In this document: positions 36,318 through 44,565 of the stretch, one piece after another
How positions within the stretch are numbered: position 1 is the first letter of the stretch
Layout: each line of letters begins with the position of its first letter
Assembly: GCF_001885075.1 (NCBI RefSeq)
Contig: NZ_MODU01000004.1
Coordinates: 2,108,001-2,172,000 of the forward strand
Reading direction: 5' to 3'
DNA: 64,000 nucleotides
Origin: Alteromonas sp. V450
GTDB lineage: Bacteria > Pseudomonadota > Gammaproteobacteria > Enterobacterales > Alteromonadaceae
Made by a program: the position numbers and the translations under genes
The notes under the pieces: generated by a model
The model's database searches: none
The model's input: the letters and a program-made list of their open reading frames with translations, nothing else
What the model was told of the DNA's origin: nothing

Positions 36318-36533
36318 TCAAGAGAAATCGCCTCTTTGAATTTGATTTAATAAGTCCAAAACTCGATTCGGCTCTAACTCCAATAACTCAGCTGGGGCAA
36401 CTCCATTTAATTGCGCTTTAGGAACCAACAACCACTTTGTAGCTCTCTCTGGCTCGAGGTAGAGCTTTAATAAAATCTTTTTAATTTCAGGATTATCCCT
36501 TACTAAGTGTTCAAACATAGTTTCATAATTCAT
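36318..36533 (-). CDS. Small MbcA/ParS-type antitoxin-like protein (DUF2384)
   Basis: A 71-residue protein made of little more than the C-terminal toxin-binding domain of Xre/MbcA/ParS antitoxins: ATKWLLVPKAQLNGVAPAELL then RVLDLLNQIQRGDF. No DNA-binding half and no RES-type toxin gene are seen nearby. It sits 48 bp after a related small gene. It could be a remnant, or a decoy that neutralises a toxin encoded elsewhere. Confidence 0.55.
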   Translation of the reverse strand: MNYETMFEHLVRDNPEIKKILLKLYLEPERATKWLLVPKAQLNGVAPAELLELEPNRVLDLLNQIQRGDFS

Positions 36534-36581
36534 TATGATAATTTCCTCTTAGATTTACAACATTTCAGTTAACAGATGGCT

Positions 36582-36899
36582 TTATTTGATAAAAAGCCCC
36601 TCTTTTAAATGGTCCAATACTTTTATTAACTCGTTTAAACCTCCTGAGCTTACGACTTCAAGGGGCGTTTTACCTTTAAAAGTGCCGTTGTGATTTGGCA
36701 TTCTCATAAAACCATTAATGTTGTCTGGGTTGTTGAACATAATTTTTAACGCTTGATCGATTTGTAAAATCAGTCTGCTCCTTTCTTCAAGCTCTGTTTC
36801 ATTAACTCCTAACGGCAATATCGAATCAATTTGCACAGAACTTGCTTTCCAATTTTGCAAAATTTTCTGAGCTTTTATAACTGCGTATTCATCTAACAT
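36582..36899 (-). CDS. Second small MbcA/ParS-type protein
   Basis: A 105-residue protein with an N-terminal helical half (ETELEERSRLILQIDQALKI) and a C-terminal segment GKTPLEVVSSGGLNELIKVL, which matches the end of the Xre/MbcA/ParS family. The middle has a short NHNGTFKG linker typical of that domain. It is co-directional with the gene above and with the tns genes. No toxin partner was found. Confidence 0.55.
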   Translation of the reverse strand: MLDEYAVIKAQKILQNWKASSVQIDSILPLGVNETELEERSRLILQIDQALKIMFNNPDNINGFMRMPNHNGTFKGKTPLEVVSSGGLNELIKVLDHLKEGLFIK

Positions 36900-37286
36900 G
36901 GTTCACTCCTTTATTTTTACTTGCCCGCTTCGCGGAACTGAAACCAGTTGCACTGTAAGCACCTGAAAATCTGCGTTTAGACCAATTTCATCAAATATGT
37001 GTCAAGCGATATATTGGCAAAATCGGTTACTTGTACAGCGTTCGGTCATCCCGAATCAATGACTTAGCAAATTCACTGTTGCAAATTTTTTAATTCTCAT
37101 TATTCTCTTTTTTGAGGCCAAAATAATTTCTCTTTTGGTGAGAAATTCCTTCCTGCTTACTACTTTTAACTGTTATTCATAACTCTCTGGATTTGTTCAC
37201 AGCTTGCTGTGGTATATAACGATTAGTTTGAAATCAAACAAACACCGTATACCAATTTAAAAAATTCGAGCTAATCAAACACAGGA
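36900..37286. other. Gap between the ParS-like genes and tnsD of element 2
   Basis: This 387-bp stretch is AT-rich and holds no frame that can be supported. The 3' end of tnsD lies to the right and the putative promoter of the small genes to the left. No strong hairpin terminator was found. Confidence 0.5.
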
Positions 37287-38738
37287 TTAACCACCACGCT
37301 TATAACGTTGACTGCGTGGAATTTCAGCAGGAAGCTGCGAATACAACCAATCTTTGTCGTGCTTAAACAGCCAGGTATAACTAGAGGAAACTGCCTTCTT
37401 TACTTCTTGGCGGGAAGTACTGCTTTGAACAGCTGAAATTAACTGGCCACGATGCTTCTTGAGTAGATTGTGAAAACGAATTTTCTTTCTAAGCTGAACA
37501 AGTTCAGGGTGACAAGAAAGTATTTGCTCAACTGCTCCCACTGACGTTTCTACCGAAGCAGCTATATTTTGCGTAGACAGACCAACTAAGAGCTTGCGCC
37601 ATATTTCACGTCTTTTGCGTTCGTCAATAAATTGAGATCGTCTATGAATAGCAATTCCAGATATCTGTGCAATTTTCTTCGTATAACCAATGCTCACTCC
37701 ACATAGAGAAGAAGTCTGCCTTAAGCTATAACCATTTTCTAAAAAGCTCAGTATCTTTTTGTCAGGCATACTGCGAGCTAAGTTATCACCATTTACTTCA
37801 ACCTTAGAATCCACACAAGGTTCTTGCCCTTTCTCAAATAAACGATATATCGACATAAATTCATCAAATGTATTAAACATATGACCAATAACTAGCAAAT
37901 GCTTTAAAGGATGAAATGTCTTACTTTTTCCATATAACAAGTTTGCTGGATACTGCCAGGATTTGGACTTGCTTAAAATCTGTGAAATTTGCGGTTCATC
38001 GCAAATAGACTCCCAATAAAGCCTTAGGTGTTTTCGCCATTGACTGACCTTAATGCGAATTGACTGGTTACATGTTGCTAACCCGAGTTCTACTAAACGA
38101 TGACGATAAACACGATTAATAATTTCTGAATTAAGCCCATAGCCGCCCAACTTAAATATGTTTTGGCTTAGCATTGCGAGTTTCACTGCTTTTTCATTTA
38201 CTGTGCTAAGACTTGCTTTTTCAGTTGGAGGCAATATTAAGCGTTTTCGGTTTACCTTTATGCCTTCGAGTTTACAGTCATGAATTGCACAAGCTAAAGC
38301 GCCTGGGAGTTGATGCTGTAAATGCCAATAGCACCATGCATACTTTTCGATGTCTTGTTTCGTACATAATGGGCAATACTTTAGTTCGCCTGTCATTTTT
38401 GAACGATTAGCAACCAACGACATTTTTGATTCTAAATTTAATGTTCCACCGGCTAATAAAAGCTGTTCAACTTTAGTGGACACAGCTTGTGATAAGAATG
38501 TTCGATACAAGGGATAAACAGTATGTTTATACAACAACTGCTGAAATGGAATACCTGAAAATAACGAAACTTGGGATATGAAGCTAGGAAAAGAGGCACT
38601 CCACTGCTTACTTGAGCTTCCTATTTTGTATTTTAACGCACACGCCAACGTTGGATATCCATCCATTAAACAACAGCGAATAAGGTAACTATAAATGGTC
38701 TCGTCTGGCAGGAGTACTAACATAGTACCTCCCGACAA
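37287..38738 (-). CDS. tnsD: TnsD-like target-selection protein, element 2
   Basis: The 483-residue protein starts with a TniQ domain (LLPDETIYSYLIRC) and has zinc ligands in YCPLCTKQDIEKY...HQLPGALACAIHDC. The C-terminal half has helix-turn-helix segments (SLRQTSSLCGVSIGYTKKI). It is a homologue of the element 1 protein at 10,814-12,250 across its length. The transposon it serves lies just past gcvP, so recognition of the last codons of gcvP is inferred. It overlaps the short tniQ by 22 bp. Confidence 0.86.
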   Translation of the reverse strand: MSGGTMLVLLPDETIYSYLIRCCLMDGYPTLACALKYKIGSSSKQWSASFPSFISQVSLFSGIPFQQLLYKHTVYPLYRTFLSQAVSTKVEQLLLAGGTLNLESKMSLVANRSKMTGELKYCPLCTKQDIEKYAWCYWHLQHQLPGALACAIHDCKLEGIKVNRKRLILPPTEKASLSTVNEKAVKLAMLSQNIFKLGGYGLNSEIINRVYRHRLVELGLATCNQSIRIKVSQWRKHLRLYWESICDEPQISQILSKSKSWQYPANLLYGKSKTFHPLKHLLVIGHMFNTFDEFMSIYRLFEKGQEPCVDSKVEVNGDNLARSMPDKKILSFLENGYSLRQTSSLCGVSIGYTKKIAQISGIAIHRRSQFIDERKRREIWRKLLVGLSTQNIAASVETSVGAVEQILSCHPELVQLRKKIRFHNLLKKHRGQLISAVQSSTSRQEVKKAVSSSYTWLFKHDKDWLYSQLPAEIPRSQRYKRGG

Positions 38739-39640
38739 TAACGGCTGAATAACAGATGAATTAGTGGCGCATAATCATAACTTTTAAATACATAAGTACT
38801 GACATTAAATGCGGGATGCTCTGAGTTACTCCTGCGATTTGGCAAAGGTGATAAATGATTTAATAAGTTGAGTGAGTCAATCCAGTTTCCAAATAAGTCT
38901 TGCTGAACACTAATTTGATTTCTCTCAGCTACAGACCACTGCCGCTTAAATTCGCCAAAGCCGTACTGTACTTTTAAGCATTCTTTAACTTTATTTTTAT
39001 CAAACTTTAAGCTTCCATTTAAAATACCGTTTGCACTTCTTTCAATCCATAAATCGTCGTAACTATCTTCTCTATGACGCTCTGAGAATGTACTTCCACA
39101 TTTAGGGCAACTCGCTGAGGGGCCAGGCCCTTGCAAAATTGAAGACCAAGCAAAACCGCAGCTCTGACAACCGGATAATAATAATGCCCCATGTTTGGTA
39201 CATCGTTTTTTGAGCGGAAATTGGTGTTCACAATGCCAATAAGCAACTCCACACTCATCTTCATCATCGAATATACATTCAGGGCACCACTTCCAGCCTT
39301 TATGAACCTGTTCCAGATTTGCATGTTTGAGTTGTAACTTGCTGGGATACTTTACTTGCTCCGCCAATACATTGGAAAAGTCACTTTCAATTAAACTGGT
39401 ATAAACATTTAATAACGTATTGTTAAGCGCTAATTGATGGTGGTATTTGGGTAAGTATTGCTTGAGAATATCGGTATAAACAGATTGCCAATAACTGTTC
39501 GAATTAACTTTACTAACATTTGATGACACTCGTTTAGCTACTTTAACGTATTCCTTCCGGCCTTGGGGTAAGACGTAGCGCATTAAACAACCAAGAAGGT
39601 GCTCTTTTTCAAAAGGGGCAGGAAAGTGATAGACGCTCAT
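38717..39640 (-). CDS. tniQ: Short TniQ-family protein, element 2
   Basis: A TniQ protein of about 307 residues beginning SVYHFPAPFEKEHLLGCLM, with the standard zinc motif (WCPECIFDDEDEC...HCEHQFPLKKRCTKH). An extra zinc ribbon follows (CQSCGFAW...SCPKCGS), which the element 1 protein lacks. The ATG at 39,640 has AAAGG upstream. Presence of a short TniQ together with TnsD in both elements argues that both are needed. Confidence 0.82.
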   Translation of the reverse strand: MSVYHFPAPFEKEHLLGCLMRYVLPQGRKEYVKVAKRVSSNVSKVNSNSYWQSVYTDILKQYLPKYHHQLALNNTLLNVYTSLIESDFSNVLAEQVKYPSKLQLKHANLEQVHKGWKWCPECIFDDEDECGVAYWHCEHQFPLKKRCTKHGALLLSGCQSCGFAWSSILQGPGPSASCPKCGSTFSERHREDSYDDLWIERSANGILNGSLKFDKNKVKECLKVQYGFGEFKRQWSVAERNQISVQQDLFGNWIDSLNLLNHLSPLPNRRSNSEHPAFNVSTYVFKSYDYAPLIHLLFSRYCREVLC

Positions 39641-39645
39641 AAGCA

Positions 39646-41025
39646 CTAGCCTTTATGATCATTATTAATGTCTGGAACACTTACCCGCTTTTGGATTTTC
39701 TTTCCTTTCTGTTCTTCTAATGCCCAAACAACATTATTAGCATCATCTCGGTTCAATAGATTCTCTAGCATGTCTTCATTGCCCGTTTCGTGCAAACGTC
39801 TCAATGCTTCAGCTAACGGACCGAATTGCTCAATAAATATGTCTTCCAGTAGTTCTTCTTCGGGTATATCTGTCACACTCAACGCTATTCGATGATAAAG
39901 CTGCGCTAACCTCGTGATAACAGCTAATAAGCCAGCACTTAAAGTTGCTACCTTAAATTTAAAAGATTCACTAAACCCCTTTTGCTTCTGACTGAGGGAT
40001 GCGGGAAAGAAGGCACTAAATAAATCATCAAATAAATCGGAGTCTATCGGGGCAAGCTCAAACACATATATCTGATCAGAATAGACGCGACGAGTTGTCG
40101 TTATTACATCGAGGTTATTCGAAAACTCAGCTGGCACAGGATCAAATAACTTTAAGCCTTCCGGCGTACAACTGGTTAAAGTCGGTACAGACAACTTATT
40201 AAAAAGAGCTTCGACGGCTTGCAAAGTAACAGAGTTTCGCCCTGAGCCAAACTTCAGCATAAATTGCATTTCATCAATGTGAATAAACCCGATATTGTAC
40301 TTTAGTATCAGTAGTTGCATCGCCGCATAATGATGCTCTATTCCCTCTGATTTTCGCCCCTTCCATTCATTGTAGTAATTGCTACCAATTGCCATGTCTA
40401 TTGCTCTAAAGAACGCTAATGCTAGTGCTTTAGGTGAGTCACTAGCTGGCATATCAAAGCTTAACCATACTATTTGAGTTAGCTTCTCTGGTGTATTATC
40501 AAACTCGGGATGAATGATCACCTGTGGAATTGCTAGCAGTGTTCGTCGAATTGTTGTTGTTTTGCCGCTACCCGAAGGGCCGGTGACAACTGCATTACTA
40601 GTGGTTGTTAGTGGACTAAGAGGAGATACAAATATTTTTTCATAGATCTCATCACGCTTTTTAAGCATTGATAAACTTGATAATTCTCTTTGAAACCTCC
40701 GAATTTCGGGTTTCCTAGGATCTCGGTTAATATATCCAAATAAAATTGCAGACAAAATATCTTCATAAAGTGCCGCAGACCAAGGGTGTACGACATTAAT
40801 GCAGCTCAGCCGATGTAATGCTGTTTTTTGATAAACACCGTTTAGACTTTGAATATTACTTGGTAATTTAGGAATATATCCTATTTCACTTTCAACAACG
40901 TCTGTATCTTTAACCGTGATAGCCCGGATCAATGGATTATCGTTTAACCATTCATCTTGATGATTATGATATACAGCCTCTTCAATGAGCACAGGTTTAG
41001 GAAAAGCTGGGTCGAATAATTTCAT
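39646..41025 (-). CDS. tnsC: TnsC-like AAA+ ATPase, element 2
   Basis: A 459-residue AAA+ protein with Walker A GPSGSGKT (149-156, K155) and Walker B IHIDEMQF (D251, E252). It starts inside the end of tnsB (4-bp ATGA overlap), showing translational coupling. It links the target complex to TnsA/TnsB and probably gives target immunity specific to element 2. Confidence 0.9.
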   Translation of the reverse strand: MKLFDPAFPKPVLIEEAVYHNHQDEWLNDNPLIRAITVKDTDVVESEIGYIPKLPSNIQSLNGVYQKTALHRLSCINVVHPWSAALYEDILSAILFGYINRDPRKPEIRRFQRELSSLSMLKKRDEIYEKIFVSPLSPLTTTSNAVVTGPSGSGKTTTIRRTLLAIPQVIIHPEFDNTPEKLTQIVWLSFDMPASDSPKALALAFFRAIDMAIGSNYYNEWKGRKSEGIEHHYAAMQLLILKYNIGFIHIDEMQFMLKFGSGRNSVTLQAVEALFNKLSVPTLTSCTPEGLKLFDPVPAEFSNNLDVITTTRRVYSDQIYVFELAPIDSDLFDDLFSAFFPASLSQKQKGFSESFKFKVATLSAGLLAVITRLAQLYHRIALSVTDIPEEELLEDIFIEQFGPLAEALRRLHETGNEDMLENLLNRDDANNVVWALEEQKGKKIQKRVSVPDINNDHKG

Positions 41026-43292
41026 TTGTCCCCCTTACCATTATTTTTTGAACGCTGTAGTCGAGAGTTTAAGCTTCGTTTCTTTGGCTTCTTAGTTTGA
41101 GGCTTTATTTGTACTTCCTCATGATCGCCCTCACTTGCTTCTGTCTTCTCTATTTGCCCAATCGCTTGCTTATTACGTTTATCAATCTGAGCTTTATCAA
41201 TAATCGCTTGCTCATCTTTTCGTTCTTGAATACCTTTTTGACGGGACTTTACTGTATTTTCAGGTATCCCACTTATCTCTTCTTTATTCCTATCAAGTAA
41301 GTCACGCTGTTGCTGCTCTTTGATTAATTCTTGCCTCGCTTTTTCGCGTTTGGCAGCATGCTTTTCTCTAGCGTATTCGTGCTGACGAATGGCCACAGCC
41401 TCCCAAGTCTGATGCATAAATCGACGACTTTTATCAGGTTTTATTTTCAAAGCGATGACTTCGTTTTCGGGCGTTTGATACCAAATTAAATCCGCTGAAA
41501 CTCTACTCCATTTAACCGTAATCGGAAAAACTCCGAACTGCTTGGCTCGAAAATACCACTTTTGCTGCTTAGCATAAGGAGACGTGTAGTAAACTCCTTG
41601 AAACTTAATACCCTGAGCTGTAACTGAAGCCTCGTTTTCAGGAAGACACGCTAATCTGATCCTGCCCTCATCTTTTTCAGTTGTTGGGTTACCACCTCCC
41701 ATTTCTTCACCGATAAAAAAGTCAAAGATCGACTGAGCAGAAAGACCCGCACGTTTTTTTGCCGCTTTAAAATCATGATGTTCTTCTCTTAGGTTTGTAT
41801 GGTTTTGATAGATTACCTCTAAAATAATCGCTTGATACAAAGACTCTAAATCCCAAACGGCGTTTTGCGATGGGTCCTGCTCTTCTCTGCGTACTTCATA
41901 TACTGCACCTGGTTGATAATGAAGAAAGCTATCGTTAATAACACCGAATTTTCTTTCGGCTACAGCCTTAGCAACCCCCATATAACTTCGGGTCTTTGTC
42001 CACTCCTGAATACCTAAATTTGCTTTTAAAAGTGGCGATATATTCCCCAATGAATACTCTCCACCATTATCACTATTAATCCAGTAACATAGATGGTGGC
42101 ATGGCCAATCTTTTTTATTTATTTTAAGACCATAGCGTGCAGCAAAAGAGACTTTATCCATAAATGCATTAACTAACGCCTCAGCAGCCCCAACCCAGTC
42201 AGGACCATGAAACCCTATATATATTCCAACAATACATGTAGAGAAAACGTCGACAACGACATAAAGCACAGGTCTCCCCATAGATAATCTTTCATTCTCT
42301 GAATATGGGTAACGAACGTGGATATCCATGACTGTTGCATCAATCTCATATAAATGCGTTGGCCCGATTAAAAACTCCCATGTAGATCCACTTCTATCAG
42401 CATGATCTTTATCAAAAACAATCTGTCCTTTGGCTGCTCTGATTTTATCTTCTTGAGTTATAAACTTTTGAAAATGGTATCTAAATTGCGCATCAGATAA
42501 ACAATCAGGCTCTTCATCCCATTTTAGTTTTTTATTCGTACCGTAGGGGGTTGCCTCATCAACAAATCGGCATTCATTTTCACGCCGATACAATAACCGG
42601 GCTCGAGCAGTAATATTTTTTCGTGCTGAGCTAATAACAGCCGTAACAGTTTTCTTAATTTTTTTTATTTCTTTTTTAGTGATCCCTGGAGCCACTGAAA
42701 AAACGGATTGATGCAAATGACCAAGCAGCTTAGGTGAAATAGTTTTACGTCCACGCTTTACATTTTCTACCCCACGTTCTTCAGGGATAAAATAATTACT
42801 ACCGCAATTCTGATAGTCAAAAGGTAACAAAGCATTGTTGGTGCAACCATAAGTGATATAGCGATTTAGCTGTCTGTAATAATTACTAGATTTTTTCCAA
42901 ATAGTGTTTTCTATTAGTAGAGCTCCTATTTTTTCTCCAACCCCGCTCCCGTATAAATATTCACGTACAGTGTCCTCGTTAAGTAAAGAACCTACTATGT
43001 TGAGCTTTTTATCCCGTTTAGCTACCCAATGCTCTTTGCCAGACTTAATTAATTTTTCATCGTCAAAATTAATCCATGCCGGCAACATTTCAACTGTCCG
43101 GTGTAGTTTGTTTTTTTTAATATAATCGGCAAATTTTTCAAAATTATATACCTTAGGTTTACAACAAGGCTTTCCTTCTTCTAAACGAACCAAATCAACC
43201 ACAGCAATCAGAGCTAGATCTATTGCTACGTGGCAAACTTTAACTTGAATAGATTGCTTGATATCGCTAAAAACTTCATTAACGCTAAACAT
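41022..43292 (-). CDS. tnsB: TnsB-like DDE transposase, element 2
   Basis: A 756-residue transposase with D318 (YEIDATVMD), D408 (INSDNGGEY) and E446 (AVAERKFG); spacing of 90 and 38 residues matches the element 1 protein and Tn7 TnsB. The C-terminal 120 residues are strongly Lys/Glu-rich and probably coiled, the region that contacts TnsC in the family. It should bind the AAGTTTGAA repeats at 21,227-21,337 and 56,903-56,949. Confidence 0.92.
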   Translation of the reverse strand: MFSVNEVFSDIKQSIQVKVCHVAIDLALIAVVDLVRLEEGKPCCKPKVYNFEKFADYIKKNKLHRTVEMLPAWINFDDEKLIKSGKEHWVAKRDKKLNIVGSLLNEDTVREYLYGSGVGEKIGALLIENTIWKKSSNYYRQLNRYITYGCTNNALLPFDYQNCGSNYFIPEERGVENVKRGRKTISPKLLGHLHQSVFSVAPGITKKEIKKIKKTVTAVISSARKNITARARLLYRRENECRFVDEATPYGTNKKLKWDEEPDCLSDAQFRYHFQKFITQEDKIRAAKGQIVFDKDHADRSGSTWEFLIGPTHLYEIDATVMDIHVRYPYSENERLSMGRPVLYVVVDVFSTCIVGIYIGFHGPDWVGAAEALVNAFMDKVSFAARYGLKINKKDWPCHHLCYWINSDNGGEYSLGNISPLLKANLGIQEWTKTRSYMGVAKAVAERKFGVINDSFLHYQPGAVYEVRREEQDPSQNAVWDLESLYQAIILEVIYQNHTNLREEHHDFKAAKKRAGLSAQSIFDFFIGEEMGGGNPTTEKDEGRIRLACLPENEASVTAQGIKFQGVYYTSPYAKQQKWYFRAKQFGVFPITVKWSRVSADLIWYQTPENEVIALKIKPDKSRRFMHQTWEAVAIRQHEYAREKHAAKREKARQELIKEQQQRDLLDRNKEEISGIPENTVKSRQKGIQERKDEQAIIDKAQIDKRNKQAIGQIEKTEASEGDHEEVQIKPQTKKPKKRSLNSRLQRSKNNGKGDK

Positions 43293-44146
43293 TACGCGTT
43301 CACCGCTACCGGCTCTGAAAGCCTAATTGGATATTCAATATTGAGACTGAGTTCATGATGATATGCAGCAAACTGAAAGATTGCTTGGGCATCTCGAAAT
43401 GAACTGTTCATAAGCTTACACACATTGCTTAAGTGTTCTTCTAGCCATGCCCGAGGGTTATTCTTGTAACTCTTGATAAAATACGCTTTAAATAGCTCTA
43501 GCTCTTGCAGCTCTATATTTAAGTCATGCCGCATCTGAAACCAAGTAATATTTTGAACAGCTACCTTTGAGGTGTCTCTTTCGGTTGCCTGAATAAATTT
43601 GACGTTCTTTTCTAGCCAGTAAATTTCTTCTATCTTATTTTTTTGCCAAGTCCGCCAGCTCTTTTGGATGACAAAACCATCTTCAGAATATTGGTAAATG
43701 GCATCCCAATATTTAAAGTTATAGGATTGTTGATAAACCTCACCAGTCTCGAAATCAACACGATCAACTAACAAGTCAGTTGTCATGATATACAATTCTT
43801 TAGTCTTCCAATTTCTGGGGTGAATAAATTTTAAACTTTTAGCAATTTCCAGTGTTTTTGGGAGGTGCAGTGGAAATTGCTCTCTAATACCGAGAATATC
43901 AGGCTCAAAGATCAGTCGCTTATAAGCATTTGCTTCTCCATCGCTAAGAAGATGAATTAATCGTTTCTGTATAGGGCAGGAATATAAATGTCTTCGACTA
44001 ATAGAATTAACAGCGTCAATATTGATAAACGGACGATAGTATTGAAAATGATGCGCCAATTTTTGCTTACGAGCATCATCACACTTTTCTTTCCACTCTC
44101 TAAGTTTGGCTAATTCTTTTATGTTTACTTTATAAATCGGTTTCAT
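43292..44146 (-). CDS. tnsA: TnsA-like endonuclease, element 2
   Basis: The protein has 284 residues from the ATG at 44,146, which has AGGTG upstream; a longer frame begins only at a TTG. Catalytic residues by position are E71 (SDGEANA), D124 (MTTDLLV) and K145 (YNFKYW), as in the element 1 protein. It cuts the 5' strands at the ends so that the element moves by cut-and-paste. It shares one base with tnsB. Confidence 0.9.
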   Translation of the reverse strand: MKPIYKVNIKELAKLREWKEKCDDARKQKLAHHFQYYRPFINIDAVNSISRRHLYSCPIQKRLIHLLSDGEANAYKRLIFEPDILGIREQFPLHLPKTLEIAKSLKFIHPRNWKTKELYIMTTDLLVDRVDFETGEVYQQSYNFKYWDAIYQYSEDGFVIQKSWRTWQKNKIEEIYWLEKNVKFIQATERDTSKVAVQNITWFQMRHDLNIELQELELFKAYFIKSYKNNPRAWLEEHLSNVCKLMNSSFRDAQAIFQFAAYHHELSLNIEYPIRLSEPVAVNA

Positions 44147-44565
44147 TTTCACACCTATATCCAATTAATTTAGATATAGAGCAAAAATAACAAAAGATCA
44201 AAATAACCTACAATTTCAACAACTTACATAATATAACGATAAATATAAGAAATGTCATATTAATTTCTATGTCCTTGATTTTAAAAAAATTGCTTTTTGA
44301 CATTTTTGAGTTCACCAAAGCCAATAGCCAGTGAAAATATATTAGTTTCTTTCTGTGGCTCCTCCTTAAAGTGGCTCTCGCACATATTCAAGTTAAGTTA
44401 AAAAATCAAAATTTTTTAACAGTTTTTCCGTTTATTACTTGATGAACACATATATTGGATGTAATTTAAGCACTACTGGTTTAATTTCAACCAGCTACAA
44501 TTTGGTACAACACTCAATAAGTGTTTCTAATAACCCTCGATAACCTGAACTGAATGAGGTGTAAT
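44147..44565. promoter_or_regulatory. Divergent intergenic region between tnsA and the defence operon
   Basis: This 419-bp AT-rich region must hold the promoters of both the leftward tns operon and the rightward defence operon. AAAAAAATTGCTTTTTGACA and the following T-rich bases (44,282-44,308) repeat the motif found upstream of tnsA in element 1 (17,976-18,001). No gene or TnsB-type repeat is seen, so the transposon end does not lie here. Confidence 0.5.

Noticed and set aside
44147-44565. Right end of element 2 directly upstream of tnsA
   Set aside because: No AAGTTTGAA repeats or TGTCA terminus here, while both are present with a duplication at 56,903-56,969.
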